Assembly: GCA_038744685.1 (NCBI GenBank)
Contig: JBCDMB010000009.1
Location: 45,795 to 109,794, forward strand
Length of the DNA stretch: 64,000 nt
DNA from: Verrucomicrobiota bacterium
Lineage (GTDB): Bacteria; Verrucomicrobiota; Verrucomicrobiia; Opitutales; Puniceicoccaceae
Direction: 5' to 3'
Below are positions 24,742 to 34,891 of the stretch, piece by piece; position 1 is the first letter of the stretch; each line of letters begins with the position of its first letter. The notes below the pieces were generated by a model. It saw only the letters and a program-made list of their open reading frames with translations. It was not told the DNA's origin and did no database searches. The position numbers and the translations under genes are program-made.

Positions 24742-26247
24742 TCAATTGGAATAGGTTTCAACAGTAAGAGAGAAATCCTGATAACCGGAAACTGACAGCT
24801 TCGCTCCGCGATCAACAGGCCCAAGTCGGGATTTCGCGGGAAACCGTTTGCCCTCAATCTCAATCTCACCGTGGGGGAAAAAATCAGTAGCAGCGACACC
24901 GATCGAGCCGACTGCTGGCCATCCCTCAGGCGTAACTGAAGGTGACTCGGTGTGTGAGCCTGAAGAAGGAGGGTAGTAAGGGACCTTGCCTGGTGCATCT
25001 CCCACAGCGGTTTGCAAAACCAGTCTATTCCAAATCCAGGTCTTTGGCAGGAAGCGTATGAGGAAGAGGGCTCCGACAATCGCAATAGCCATGCCGAGCG
25101 ACAGGTTGAGCAGGGGAGCGGTGAAGGTATCGCCACTCCAGTCGATCGGCTCATCCGGCCAGATATCGGACATCGCCCAGATCAGGGAGCCGAGAATCAA
25201 TGCCACACCCAAAACAGCCGGAAAAATGAGTCCTGGGAGGAGAAGAATTTCGAGGAGAACCAAGGCGACCCCAAGCAAGAAAAGGAGTATGGACTCGTAC
25301 CCGGCCAGTCCAGCTATGTGGCTGCTGACAAAAACAATCGCCAGGAGGAAAATGCCGCCTATCCCGAAAATGCCGAATCCAGGCGTTTTGAATTCTATAA
25401 AAAGGAGAAGCATTCCTGCACCCAGCAAAAGAGGGGAGATCGTATTGAGCCAATGAGCCAGCGACTCCGACCACGTCACCTCAAACGAACGAATTTCGTA
25501 GTTTCCAGGACCAAACTCGCTGTCCAGGAGTTCTTCAATTGAGTCAAAAATCCCAGCACCAAGAAGGGCTTGGGGCGGTTCTCCATACTCCTCCATCGCT
25601 TCGCTCGCGGTGAGCGATAAAAGCTCGCCTTCCTGTTTAAGGACTGTGCCATCAATTTCCAATTCGTAGTTTGGATCGGACATGGCCCGCATTACGTCAG
25701 ACCGGTAGCGGTATTCCTCGGTCAAAACCCTGACTTTGGCCTGAATGTAGCTTTTCAGCTTCCTTTGCATGCCTTCCGGGATTTCCTGCCCAGTTCCAGA
25801 GACCGCTTCTGCGGCTCCTATGATCCCGTCCGGGGCAAAGAAAATCTTGTCCGTCGCTACAGAGATGAAAGCTCCTGCAGAGATTGCTTCGGGTCCGATG
25901 AAAGTAAATACATCTCCGCTAAAGCTATTGAGCGCCTGCATAATCTCCAGTGTTGGTCCAAGTGCACCACCCGGAGTGTCCATGTCTATGACAACGGTAT
26001 CGACACCGTTCTCCTCTGCGAGTTTCAGGCCCCTCCGGAGGATGTAAAAAGTTGGCGTGGTGATCTGGCCTTGAACAGGCAGGATATAGACAGACTCCCT
26101 TGCTTCGTCTTCGTCCGTCTCAGTGGATGCGGGTTGAGTATTTCCAGAATCGCCGCCGCCGTTATCGGCAGAGAGAACTAGGCAAGGAAAGACGAAGGGA
26201 AGAAGACAGGCGAAGAACCGCTTCCCGAATGACGATGGTAGAATCAC
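24742..26247 (-). CDS. NfeD-type membrane-bound ClpP-class serine protease
   Basis: A 501-residue protein of the NfeD1b type. Signal peptide (1-26), ClpP-like protease domain at about 52-220 with TPGGALG (91-97) and AISAGAFIS, whose Ser123 matches the catalytic serine; a lysine at 163 or 165 would form the Ser-Lys dyad. Then a run of helices (about 265-405) and a C-terminal OB-fold (WPAVGSIGVAATDFFPHGEI...). Family proteases cleave stomatin/flotillin-like partners. GTG start. First gene of an operon with a short NfeD and FloA, so all three probably act in one membrane complex. Confidence 0.93.
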   Translation of the reverse strand: MILPSSFGKRFFACLLPFVFPCLVLSADNGGGDSGNTQPASTETDEDEARESVYILPVQGQITTPTFYILRRGLKLAEENGVDTVVIDMDTPGGALGPTLEIMQALNSFSGDVFTFIGPEAISAGAFISVATDKIFFAPDGIIGAAEAVSGTGQEIPEGMQRKLKSYIQAKVRVLTEEYRYRSDVMRAMSDPNYELEIDGTVLKQEGELLSLTASEAMEEYGEPPQALLGAGIFDSIEELLDSEFGPGNYEIRSFEVTWSESLAHWLNTISPLLLGAGMLLLFIEFKTPGFGIFGIGGIFLLAIVFVSSHIAGLAGYESILLFLLGVALVLLEILLLPGLIFPAVLGVALILGSLIWAMSDIWPDEPIDWSGDTFTAPLLNLSLGMAIAIVGALFLIRFLPKTWIWNRLVLQTAVGDAPGKVPYYPPSSGSHTESPSVTPEGWPAVGSIGVAATDFFPHGEIEIEGKRFPAKSRLGPVDRGAKLSVSGYQDFSLTVETYSN

Positions 26248-26319
26248 AAGTGGAATCTAGCGGTTCTGAACCGTGTTTCAAGTGCTCGCTATCGGTATAA
26301 TGGACTAGAGAAGACTGTA

Positions 26320-27084
26320 TTACTGCTCCCTCACGGGAATACCTTTCTCGCGCAGATACTTTTTTGCTTCTGGGATTGTGTAAGTCCCGAAGTGGAAAAT
26401 GGATGCTGCCAAAACCGCGCTCGCACGTCCTTCATCAAGAACTTCCGCTAGGTGGGAGAGTTCTCCTGCACCTCCCGAAGCAATCACCGGAACCTCAACT
26501 GCGTTGCTGACAGCACGTGTAAGCTCGATGTCGTAACCGTTTTTCATTCCGTCTTCGTCCATGCTGGTAAGAAGTATCTCTCCGGCGCCCAAAGAGACTC
26601 CCTTCTTCGCCCATTCGACCGCGTCCAGTTCCGTCGGATTGCGTCCACCATGAGTGTAGACTCGCCAGTTCTTGCCACCGGGTTCGCGTTTTGCATCTAT
26701 TGCAAGGACTATACACTGATTGCCGAAGCGGTTGGAGGCCTCTTTGATGAGGTCCGGATTCTGTATGGCCGCGGTGTTTAGGCTCACTTTGTCGGCTCCA
26801 GCCCGCAACATCATGCGGATATTTTCAACCGTGCGAAGACCACCTCCGACAGTGAGTGGCATGAAGCATTCGGAGGCGGTTTGCTCCACCACCGACCGCA
26901 TGATTTCCCGTTCGTCGCTGGAGGCGGTAATGTCGAGAAAGACCAGCTCGTCCGCACCTTGTGCTTCATAAGCTTTCGCAGATTCCACGGGATCTCCCGC
27001 GTCGCGTAGTTCTTCAAACTTCACCCCTTTCACAACGCGTCCGGCAGAAACGTCGAGGCAAGGGATGATGCGAACACTAAGCAT
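26320..27084 (-). CDS. hisF: imidazole glycerol phosphate synthase, cyclase subunit
   Basis: Makes imidazole glycerol phosphate and AICAR from PRFAR using ammonia from HisH, in histidine synthesis. The 254 residues form a (beta/alpha)8 barrel with the catalytic Asp in IPCLDV (7-12) and the second in [10 protein letters not shown] (about residue 130). Phosphate-binding motifs TVGGGLRT and ASGGAG are present. Its start overlaps the stop of the 27077 gene by eight bases. The partner hisH is 21 kb away on the other strand. Confidence 0.96.
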   Translation of the reverse strand: MLSVRIIPCLDVSAGRVVKGVKFEELRDAGDPVESAKAYEAQGADELVFLDITASSDEREIMRSVVEQTASECFMPLTVGGGLRTVENIRMMLRAGADKVSLNTAAIQNPDLIKEASNRFGNQCIVLAIDAKREPGGKNWRVYTHGGRNPTELDAVEWAKKGVSLGAGEILLTSMDEDGMKNGYDIELTRAVSNAVEVPVIASGGAGELSHLAEVLDEGRASAVLAASIFHFGTYTIPEAKKYLREKGIPVREQ

Positions 27085-28840
27085 CAGCGAGAGTTAAGTC
27101 CGGATCGAACTCGATTGCGAAGCGGTAGGTCTGGCCGGGTCGGAGTACCAGGGGGTGGTTGCGGGCGATCGTTTGCAGGTAAAAGAGATGTCCCCAGTAA
27201 CTGCGTGAATCGGGATCGTTGGTAACGATTTCATTTTCTTGCCACTCGCCCTGGAAATCGTCTTTGAGGACGTTTGGCCGCAAACCCTCTTCCCCAAGTT
27301 TGAGGGACGTACCCATATGATAATGGGAATGGGGCATTCCGACAGCAATAACGTAGCGCATACTGTCGATCGTCGTCTGTGATTTTACCTCGAAGGCAAA
27401 CTCACTTCGGATCGTGGAGCCGCTGAACTCCCATTTCACTTTGCAGGATCCCGCGTTGGGTAGTATTTTTTCTTCGACGGTGATGAGATCTGGCTGCTCG
27501 TAGGAAAAGAAAAGGGAATTCCGGCGTCCCAGACCAGTGACACAGCTTCTTCCGTAATAGCAGGGAACGACCCGTTCGCCTCCGAAGTTTAGTTCTGGGA
27601 CCATGACGGGAAGGTAACGCCCACAGGGCCAGTCAAACACTCCGGGGCTGTGAGGAAAGGCGAGCGAGTCGGAATTTGCGCGGCCTCTGTTGCCCACCAG
27701 TGGAATCTGGAGATGAAGCCCTGATTGAGCATCACTGTAACTGAAAAGACCGTTCTCACGTCGACCTCGTTGGTAGAGGGTAAATTTACCACCCGTTTTC
27801 CCGGGGAGAGGCTTGGCGTCGCCGAGCTGACCTCCAATTGATCGGGCGAGCCGCGACCATTGGCTGAGGTACCGTGCCGCGTCGAAGTTCGCGATCCTAC
27901 TGGTATGCCGTTTGATTGTAGAACGTTCTTCGTCCCGGATAACGAGAAGACCGTGTTCCTGATCTACGTAGGTCTGAAAAAAGAACTGGAACAAGCGTCG
28001 AAGAACATCGAGGTAAACTGGTTTCTTGTCCTGGGTAATCCAATCGTCCCGCAGTGCTTGGAGAATAATACTGATGCAGTGCATTTGACCGTAGGCGCCA
28101 ATATTTTCACCGTAAGCCCACCCGAGTCCATCTTGGCGCACCAGATCAGGCATCATGCGGACATACTTTTCTGCGTGGGTGCGCAGGCTGGGTAGTTTAC
28201 GATCACGGAGATGGAGGTTTGCGTGTAGCTGCAGCGATTGTCGGATGAGGACAAAAGCGAGGACACCGTATATGTCGAAAGTCCCGCCGACTCCATCTCC
28301 TCCAGAGTCATCAAAAAAACCTGAGGTGCTGTGAGCCTTCACTTGTTCGAGAAATCGCTCAATGAGTTTCCCGGTCTCGTCTTTTTTGGTGAGTCCGAAA
28401 CTAAAGCGGGTAACGGATTTCGCTATGTTGAACGCCTGTCTGTGATCTTCGAACTCGGACCGCATGAGCATCTGGCGGTCGATAGCATCACGGGTCTCAT
28501 CGACTAGCCTTGACCACACGGCGTTTCGATCCTTTGCAGGACCGAATGACAAAAGTCCCAAGCTGGCATAGGCCAGCCCATTTTCGTCCCTCTCTCCATC
28601 GAAAACCTGTGCGGTAACCGTGCGCGCCGCAAGGTCGATTAGATCAAAGTCTTCCAAAGAAGTCTCACCCGTTGCGCGGTAATATTCACCGATAGCCAAT
28701 GCAGCGTGCCCCGGCTCGTTGGCTGCTGCCTTTTCGGTTTCGACCGGGGTGAGGGTCCCGTCTCCATTGATGGCCCCTAGGTTATTCCAGAGGATTGATT
28801 TGGCCAGTTCCTGGCACTGGTCGGCAAATGGATGTTCCAT
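27077..28840 (-). CDS. hypothetical protein, possible alpha/alpha-toroid fold
   Basis: A 587-residue cytosolic protein (no signal peptide). The first ~310 residues are helix-rich ([70 protein letters not shown]), the pattern of an alpha/alpha toroid seen in glycoside hydrolases and polysaccharide lyases. The last ~250 residues look beta-rich ([50 protein letters not shown]). I cannot name a family or catalytic residues. Overlaps hisF by eight bases, so the two are coupled, though no link to histidine synthesis is known. Confidence 0.75.
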   Translation of the reverse strand: MEHPFADQCQELAKSILWNNLGAINGDGTLTPVETEKAAANEPGHAALAIGEYYRATGETSLEDFDLIDLAARTVTAQVFDGERDENGLAYASLGLLSFGPAKDRNAVWSRLVDETRDAIDRQMLMRSEFEDHRQAFNIAKSVTRFSFGLTKKDETGKLIERFLEQVKAHSTSGFFDDSGGDGVGGTFDIYGVLAFVLIRQSLQLHANLHLRDRKLPSLRTHAEKYVRMMPDLVRQDGLGWAYGENIGAYGQMHCISIILQALRDDWITQDKKPVYLDVLRRLFQFFFQTYVDQEHGLLVIRDEERSTIKRHTSRIANFDAARYLSQWSRLARSIGGQLGDAKPLPGKTGGKFTLYQRGRRENGLFSYSDAQSGLHLQIPLVGNRGRANSDSLAFPHSPGVFDWPCGRYLPVMVPELNFGGERVVPCYYGRSCVTGLGRRNSLFFSYEQPDLITVEEKILPNAGSCKVKWEFSGSTIRSEFAFEVKSQTTIDSMRYVIAVGMPHSHYHMGTSLKLGEEGLRPNVLKDDFQGEWQENEIVTNDPDSRSYWGHLFYLQTIARNHPLVLRPGQTYRFAIEFDPDLTLADA

Positions 28841-29129
28841 TCAGTTCTTCGGTAAGCGTTGTCGCAGGGAGGTTTGGAATCGTGTCTTGATTGACGAAAG
28901 CCCCTTGTGATGAAGCCTAGCTGGAGTGAAAGCAACCCCGAATCGTGCGAGTTGCTGTTGAGCTAACGGATACGCTTCTCGCGGAAGAGTGCTAGGGAAC
29001 TTGATTCGAATCCATTTTCTGAGACAGACCGTGTTTCTTGGATGGGAGTGGCGTATCGGGGAATTGCGACTGCTATACAAGGAGTCGTAGCCAGCGTCGA
29101 CTCCCCCGAGAAAACTCTTCGGCGAACGC

Positions 29130-30260
29130 CTAAAGTTTCAGGAGTCTGAGAAACTCTTCGTTTGTTTTCGTTTTACCCATTCGGCTGATCACCGTTTCTG
29201 CTGCGTCTTCCGGCTTTAAGGTGGCAATCGCCCGACGGAAAAACTGGGCTTTCTCCAGAACTTCGGGTTTCAGGAGAAGCTCTTCTTTTCTCGTTCCGGA
29301 CGAGTTTACGTTGATGGCCGGCCACATCCTCATTTCGGCAACTTTCCGATCGAGGACCATCTCCATGTTTCCAGTTCCTTTGAACTCCTGAAAGATCAAG
29401 TCGTCCATCTTGCTACCTGTTTGAATGAGTGCGGAGGCGACAATCGTTAGACTACCTGCCTCTTCCGTTTTCCGTGCGGCAGAGAAAAGCTGGCGAGGTT
29501 TCTCGAGTGCTCGAATATCAAGACCTCCGGTCATGGTTCTACCTCCCTTTCCGCGTCCTGCGTTGTAGGCGCGTGAAATCCGCGTCAATGAATCGACAAG
29601 CAGGACAACATCAGAGCCTACCTCAACAAGTCGTTTTGCCCGATCGATTGCCAGCTCCGCGACCCGAAGGTGATTGGTGATTTCTTCGTCGTTGGAAGAG
29701 GCAAACAGTTCTGCCTCTACGGTCCTTCGGAAGTCAGTCACTTCTTCCGGTCTCTCATCGCAGAGGAGAACCATCAGATGGCATTCGGGATGGTTCTCTT
29801 GAACTCCAGCCGCGATATCTTTCAGCAGTGTCGTCTTCCCAGTCCTTGGAGGGGCAACAATAAGGCCGCGCTGTCCTTTTCCGATTGGGCAGAAGAGGTC
29901 CATAATACGGGTTGTCATTCGCCCGTCTTTTACTTCAAGGCCAATTTTCTCGTCTGGGGTTACTGTAGTCAGTTGGGTAAAGGCGAAGCGATTCCGGCGT
30001 TCCTCGAGCGGGTCACCATCTACGGTTTCAATAAACCTGACCTTTGGATTGGGAAAGCGGCCGTCATGAACGGCTTTCGCCCGGATGTGACTGCCCTGCT
30101 TCAGTTTGAAGCGACGAATTACCTCCTTTGGGACGAATGGATCATCTGGGCGCTGGCGACCATTATAGGCTGTCTGCAGAAGCTGCCCGGTCTTGTTATT
30201 CAAGACTTCTAGAACTCCTTCTACTACAATTTCGTTTGGTTTGGTATCTGAATCAGACAT
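29130..30260 (-). CDS. rho: transcription termination factor Rho
   Basis: Hexameric RNA helicase that ends transcription. At 376 residues it is shorter than the 419-residue E. coli protein because the N-terminal helical region is absent. The cold-shock-like RNA domain spans about 10-80 (GVLEVLNNKTGQLLQ). The ATPase has Walker A APPRTGKTT (136-144), the Q-loop/GRTMTGGLD region, Walker B VVLLVDSLTR and the R-loop EFKGTGN. All core motifs intact. The 290-bp gap downstream and the 253 bp upstream hold no supported gene; the upstream gap must carry the promoter. Confidence 0.96.
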   Translation of the reverse strand: MSDSDTKPNEIVVEGVLEVLNNKTGQLLQTAYNGRQRPDDPFVPKEVIRRFKLKQGSHIRAKAVHDGRFPNPKVRFIETVDGDPLEERRNRFAFTQLTTVTPDEKIGLEVKDGRMTTRIMDLFCPIGKGQRGLIVAPPRTGKTTLLKDIAAGVQENHPECHLMVLLCDERPEEVTDFRRTVEAELFASSNDEEITNHLRVAELAIDRAKRLVEVGSDVVLLVDSLTRISRAYNAGRGKGGRTMTGGLDIRALEKPRQLFSAARKTEEAGSLTIVASALIQTGSKMDDLIFQEFKGTGNMEMVLDRKVAEMRMWPAINVNSSGTRKEELLLKPEVLEKAQFFRRAIATLKPEDAAETVISRMGKTKTNEEFLRLLKL

Positions 30261-30513
30261 CCGATTGTTCGTTCATTCTGTAATGCGACAGCAATGCACT
30301 TTGGATCTTCGCGCATGTGAGCCGTGCGGATTGGAGGAGGGGAGGGGACAGCTGATCAATTGCTTAGCGAGCAGCGGTCGAGGATCCCCTACGCAACTTT
30401 AGACAGGTGGAAATGCTTAGCTATTGTCAACGCTGAATTGACGGAGCGCTCCACTGGTCGGCAAAGAGTTTCGCTGCCAACTGGCGGTCCTATTTTCCCG
30501 ATCCGCAGCCTTC

Positions 30514-32568
30514 TTAGTCGGATTTTTCAGGTTCACCCTTCTCGGCCTCTCCGGGGGTGTTAAACTCCGTCCGAATCTCCCCTATCTTTTTCTGGAGAGT
30601 CAGGAAATCACTCCTGAGGCGAATCAGCGTGCGTTCAACAATCTCGTGTTGCCGCTGGGCGATCCTGGCCAAATCGACTTCTTCAAGTGCTTGCTCGCGA
30701 TGTTCTTCAAGAGTCTCTTCAAGGACGCTTTGAAACTTGCGAACGAACGCCTGGAGATAATCAAGACCAGCATTCCGTGGATGATCCACTAAGGAAACAA
30801 TCATCCGGTCCTTTAAGTAATCCGTGAGATGTTGGCGCCCAACAGAGCCCAACCTTTTCTCTTTTTGTTCCGGTGCGATTTTCTTGGAGGGACTTGCAGC
30901 TGGACCAAAAAAGGCTTTCCGAACGCGGGCTCCTGAACGGAATAATAGGAAGTCACCAAAGGCACGCTTTACCGGAATTTGGGATGAATCGACCGAGACG
31001 TCGGCGGTCGGCGGTATGGATGTGGATTCGATTTCCCCGATTTCTTGGGCAAGGCGCTGGTTTAGATCGATATCAAGAAACAAAAGCGCTCCCACTTCGT
31101 CGGGTGAGAATTTGGCTCCCGCGTTTGGCGCGGAGAGGAGGACCCGCATCCGATGTCGGCTCTCCTCCATGATACCGAGGGCTTCCCGCTCAAGAAGAGG
31201 TTCCAGCCGATCTTTTTCTAGCTGGAGAAGGCTCTCGTCAGATTCGAACCAGGCGTCGACTACCTCGGACACTCGACTCGTGAGGCGGTTGAGGTAGCGT
31301 TCGGCGTCCGAGCGAAGCACTTTGTCATGCTCGTCCATTGCATCGGCAAAGAGAACGTTCCAGTCGACTTCGCGAAGAACATCTACGGATGAAACTCTCG
31401 TATTTGCGTTTTCGACCCGCTTCTGGACCGCCATTTTCATCGCGTCGAAGTGATCAGACGCCCCCTTGCCCAAATGAGTCTCCAGCCCTCCCTCAAAACG
31501 GTCTACCCGTCGAAAAGTGTCGCTTTTGAATTCTCGGACATAGTCGCTTCCGTTCAGGTACTCTTCGAGGTCGTCGCTTAGAGCTTGGAATCTTTCGTGC
31601 CCCGAACCTCCGTCGCTCTCCTCTGTTCCCAGCGAATCTTTGCTTAGGATCTTTTGCGCAGAGTGGAGAAGGTCGATCGGATACACTTGAAGGCGGCCTT
31701 CCTCAAAGGCTCTCCGGATGGTGGTGTTGATCGCTAAAGAGCGGAACGCTTCTACGATTTGTTCGGGATCCGTGCTCTCCAAGCTGGGGCGAAGTCGACC
31801 GTCCGGCTCCAGATCCTTTTTGGAATGGTCGATATTAACAACGAGGAATATTCGGCTAAAATTCGACAGCAGATCATTAAACTCGTCGAATACGGGCTCG
31901 AGAAAGAGGTTGTCCGCCTTCACGACGAATATAGCGCAGGCTGCCCGATCCCGGAACTCGCGGGTCATTCGATCGTAACCGAATTTCATTTTCGCGTAGA
32001 GTCCGGGAGTATCGACAAGAACGGCAGCGCCCTGATCGAGTTCAGTTGCTGTCAAGCCAATGTCGACTCGCCGGATCGCATTTTGAGAATGGGTTTCCGG
32101 GTCGAACGTCTCGCCGTTGTCCTCTGTTTCTTTAATGGCTTGGGCGAGGTCGGAGTGAGAATCACGAATGACTTGTTGAAGGGTAGAGTTGTCAGGGAAG
32201 GAGGTTGTTGTCCCGGCATACCGTGAAAGCGAGAATTGCGGAGTTTCCGAGTGGCGAACGTAGACAAGGCAAGGGTAGGCAGGTAGACTGGAGACCTCGC
32301 TGACATAGAACCCACTGATGGCATTCATGAGTGTCGATTTCCCACTTTTCAGCGGTCCGAAGATGAGAAGGTAGGCCTCTTCACTTAAAACCTGATCCAG
32401 CACCTTTTCCATCTCTTGACGGTCCGTATTGAGACCGTTGAGAAGATCTCCAAGATCGAATGAATTCGACGCTTTATGTATTTCAGGCATCGCCTGATCG
32501 ACTGATTGTTGAAAAGGCTTCAGGGCCGAGGCGAGAGAGGAGCAAAAGTCGCGGATTTCAGTCTTCAT
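30514..32568 (-). CDS. dynamin-like GTPase
   Basis: A 684-residue large GTPase of the bacterial dynamin group. G1 is GPLKSGKST (71-79), G3 is DTPG (186-189) and a G4-like VNID is near 250. Long helical segments follow (about 330-480 and 600-670) with coiled-coil character for the stalk. A mid-protein helical stretch with hydrophobic residues (FGDFLLFRSGARVRKAFFG) could act as a paddle. Bacterial dynamins remodel or protect membranes. Monocistronic on the minus strand; neighbours are rho and a surface-sugar operon. Confidence 0.85.
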   Translation of the reverse strand: MKTEIRDFCSSLASALKPFQQSVDQAMPEIHKASNSFDLGDLLNGLNTDRQEMEKVLDQVLSEEAYLLIFGPLKSGKSTLMNAISGFYVSEVSSLPAYPCLVYVRHSETPQFSLSRYAGTTTSFPDNSTLQQVIRDSHSDLAQAIKETEDNGETFDPETHSQNAIRRVDIGLTATELDQGAAVLVDTPGLYAKMKFGYDRMTREFRDRAACAIFVVKADNLFLEPVFDEFNDLLSNFSRIFLVVNIDHSKKDLEPDGRLRPSLESTDPEQIVEAFRSLAINTTIRRAFEEGRLQVYPIDLLHSAQKILSKDSLGTEESDGGSGHERFQALSDDLEEYLNGSDYVREFKSDTFRRVDRFEGGLETHLGKGASDHFDAMKMAVQKRVENANTRVSSVDVLREVDWNVLFADAMDEHDKVLRSDAERYLNRLTSRVSEVVDAWFESDESLLQLEKDRLEPLLEREALGIMEESRHRMRVLLSAPNAGAKFSPDEVGALLFLDIDLNQRLAQEIGEIESTSIPPTADVSVDSSQIPVKRAFGDFLLFRSGARVRKAFFGPAASPSKKIAPEQKEKRLGSVGRQHLTDYLKDRMIVSLVDHPRNAGLDYLQAFVRKFQSVLEETLEEHREQALEEVDLARIAQRQHEIVERTLIRLRSDFLTLQKKIGEIRTEFNTPGEAEKGEPEKSD

Positions 32569-32720
32569 GGATGGCAGTTGGGTCGATGATTAGGTGGGCT
32601 GGCGATCGCTGAATAGCAGAGAAGGAGCCAAATCCGTTTTCAACTGGAAAAGAGAATATGTGTCGGAAAAGTTTTAGAAATTCCGTGATCTCGGATTTTA
32701 CTGACAAAGGTTCGCTTTGC

Positions 32721-33899
32721 TTAATTGAGGTGTTGCAGGTCAAGCCAGGAGCGGACGATCTCCGCGACCCGCTCCACTTCATCGGTTCTGAGCTCGGGAA
32801 AAATGGGTAGACTGACACATTCCTTCGAGACCTGAATCGCGTTTGGGCAATGCCCGGGGTTTGCATATGCGAAGCAGGTTTGTTGGCTTAGGGGAAGAGG
32901 GTAGTATATTTCCGATCCGATTCCGTGGTTAGAAAGAAAGCTGCGAAAATCGTCTCTCAGACCGTGGGTAACCCTGACCGTGAACTGATTCCAAATGCAT
33001 TCCTCTGGAGCACGAGCTTTCGGAAGGACCAGAAGTTTCGAAGAATCAACTTCGCTCGCTCCCGCATCTGAGTCAGCAGGAGGGAGGTGGACAAGACTGT
33101 GGTCCTTGAGACAATCCTGATAAAGAGAAGCGTTCTTCCGGCGACTTCTGTTGTAGGAGTCCAGGTGGGGGACTTTGATTCGAAGAAGAGCTGCCTGGAG
33201 AGCGTCCATCCGGAAATTGGCACCGATTTCGCCGTGGAAATACTTGGGTTTCATTCCGTGGACCCTAAGGATTTTGGCGCGGTCAAAGTCGTTATCGGAT
33301 TTGGCTAAAAGAAGCCCACCATCACCAAAGCCTCCAAGGTTTTTCGTCGGGAAAAAGCTGACGGCTGCCAAATCCCCTAACATTCCAGTTGGTTTACCCT
33401 GAAATTTTGCACCGATTGATTGGGCGCAGTCTTCGATAACCACGAGGTCGTTCTTCTTCGCGATCTCGTTGATCTGGACCATGGGTGCCGCTTGACCAAA
33501 CAGGTGCACCGGTACAACAGCTTTTGTCCGGTCGGTGATGCGCGACTCAAATGATTCGGGTAGCATATTGAATGTTTCCGGACAAATATCGGCAAAGACA
33601 GGACGGGCGCCCAACCTTGCTACACATCCAGCAGTGCAGAAAAAGGTAAAGTCTGGAACGATGACCTCGTCGCTGGGTCCGATTCCGGCGGTCATCATAG
33701 TAAGCAAGAGGGCGTCTGTCCCGGAACTTACCGCTAACGACCGAGTGGATTCGAACAATTCCGCCGCCTCTTCCTCCAGCTTTTCAAGCTCTTCGCCGAG
33801 AATGAACTGACCGGAACGGATGACGCGTTCCGAAGCAGCCAGAAGGTCTGGCATAAGAACGTCGTTCTGCCGAGTGAGATCGAAAAGGGGAATCTTCAT
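32721..33899 (-). CDS. DegT/DnrJ/EryC1/StrS-type sugar aminotransferase
   Basis: PLP enzyme that aminates a keto-sugar nucleotide, for LPS or surface glycans. The 392 residues show SGTDALLL (59-66), VIEDCAQSIGA (154-164), and SFFPTKNLGGFGDGG with the PLP lysine at K186, plus a C-terminal domain with HGIGSEIYYPLPL. Last gene of the run manC-ruvX-kdsD-aminotransferase, 4 bp after kdsD. The sugar product (for example an amino-sugar linked to Kdo or mannose chemistry) is not determined. Confidence 0.92.
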   Translation of the reverse strand: MKIPLFDLTRQNDVLMPDLLAASERVIRSGQFILGEELEKLEEEAAELFESTRSLAVSSGTDALLLTMMTAGIGPSDEVIVPDFTFFCTAGCVARLGARPVFADICPETFNMLPESFESRITDRTKAVVPVHLFGQAAPMVQINEIAKKNDLVVIEDCAQSIGAKFQGKPTGMLGDLAAVSFFPTKNLGGFGDGGLLLAKSDNDFDRAKILRVHGMKPKYFHGEIGANFRMDALQAALLRIKVPHLDSYNRSRRKNASLYQDCLKDHSLVHLPPADSDAGASEVDSSKLLVLPKARAPEECIWNQFTVRVTHGLRDDFRSFLSNHGIGSEIYYPLPLSQQTCFAYANPGHCPNAIQVSKECVSLPIFPELRTDEVERVAEIVRSWLDLQHLN

Positions 33900-33903
33900 A
33901 GCC

Positions 33904-34887
33904 CTAAGTGACAGATGACTGGTAAATATCGTGAAGTCTAATCAACCCTCGTAGAGGACCATTTGGTCTGTCCAAAACAGGAAGCACTGAAATTTGGGAT
34001 TGGCGGGCCTCCATTAGCTCGGCAGCCGTTTGGAGGTCCATATTGGGGAGCGCGCAAGTAGGGCTCCTGGTCATATGGTCGACGATTTTTCCGCGGAGGA
34101 GATCTTCGTTCCTCTCGAGTCCTCGGCGCAGATCGCCGTCAGTAAAGATTCCCAACAAATTTTGTTTCTCGTCTGTTACACAGGCTGCCCCTAGAGGCTG
34201 GCGGGTCATTGCGAAAAGCACGTCTTTAACCGTGGAGCTGGGTTGAACAACAGCTACCCTATCGACCGGATGAAGAATGGACTCCACTGTCAAATGAAGA
34301 GCCTTTCCAAGTTGACCGGACGGGTGAAGGCTGAGGAAGTCCTTTCGAGTGAAACCGCGGGCAGTAACCAATGCGCCGGCAAGGGCGTCTCCCACGGATA
34401 AAGCTAGTATTGCGCTAGACGTAGGCGCTACCCCTAGGGGGTCTGCTTCCTGCTTTACCGATGCGTCTAACAGAACATCCATCCACGAAGCCATCGGGCA
34501 GTCTTTGTTACCCACGATACCAATAACAGGAGATTTTGACTGTTTGATGGCTCGCTCTAGTCGGAGGATTTCCTCGGTAGCACCAGATTTTGAGATGGCA
34601 ATAACCGGATCTCCTGGAGAAAAGAGACCCAGATCACCGTGAACGGCCTCCGCTGCGTGGAGAAAGACTGCTGGCGTCCCGGTTGAGCGAAAGGTGGCTG
34701 CTATTTTTGCTCCGATATGGCCGGATTTCCCGACTCCAATAATCACAACCTTACCTTTGGAATTTTGAAGAATTTCAACCGCGCGAACAAAGTCCTCATT
34801 TAGGCGGGAGGCACCGTCTCGGATCGCTTCCGCTTCCCGCAGCATCACCTCTTGGCCTACCTCAGTAAGACTTTTCCCTTCAGCCAT
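33904..34887 (-). CDS. kdsD: arabinose-5-phosphate isomerase (KdsD/KpsF type)
   Basis: Interconverts ribulose-5-phosphate and arabinose-5-phosphate for Kdo synthesis in LPS. The 327 residues give an N-terminal SIS domain (VVIIGVGKSGHIGAKIAATF near 48-67; HGDLGLFSPGDPVIAISKSG) and two CBS domains (about 205-325, SILHPVDRVAVVQPSSTVKD and MTRSPTCALPNMDLQTAAEL). Length and domain order match the family. In an operon between ruvX and the aminotransferase with 4-bp gaps. Confidence 0.95.
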   Translation of the reverse strand: MAEGKSLTEVGQEVMLREAEAIRDGASRLNEDFVRAVEILQNSKGKVVIIGVGKSGHIGAKIAATFRSTGTPAVFLHAAEAVHGDLGLFSPGDPVIAISKSGATEEILRLERAIKQSKSPVIGIVGNKDCPMASWMDVLLDASVKQEADPLGVAPTSSAILALSVGDALAGALVTARGFTRKDFLSLHPSGQLGKALHLTVESILHPVDRVAVVQPSSTVKDVLFAMTRQPLGAACVTDEKQNLLGIFTDGDLRRGLERNEDLLRGKIVDHMTRSPTCALPNMDLQTAAELMEARQSQISVLPVLDRPNGPLRGLIRLHDIYQSSVT

Positions 34888-34891
34888 GGTC

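Noticed and set aside
28841..29080. 79-codon minus-strand frame ending directly before the 27077 gene (TGA then ATG)
   Set aside because: TTG start, no ribosome site, composition not protein-like; the abutting stop and start could be chance.
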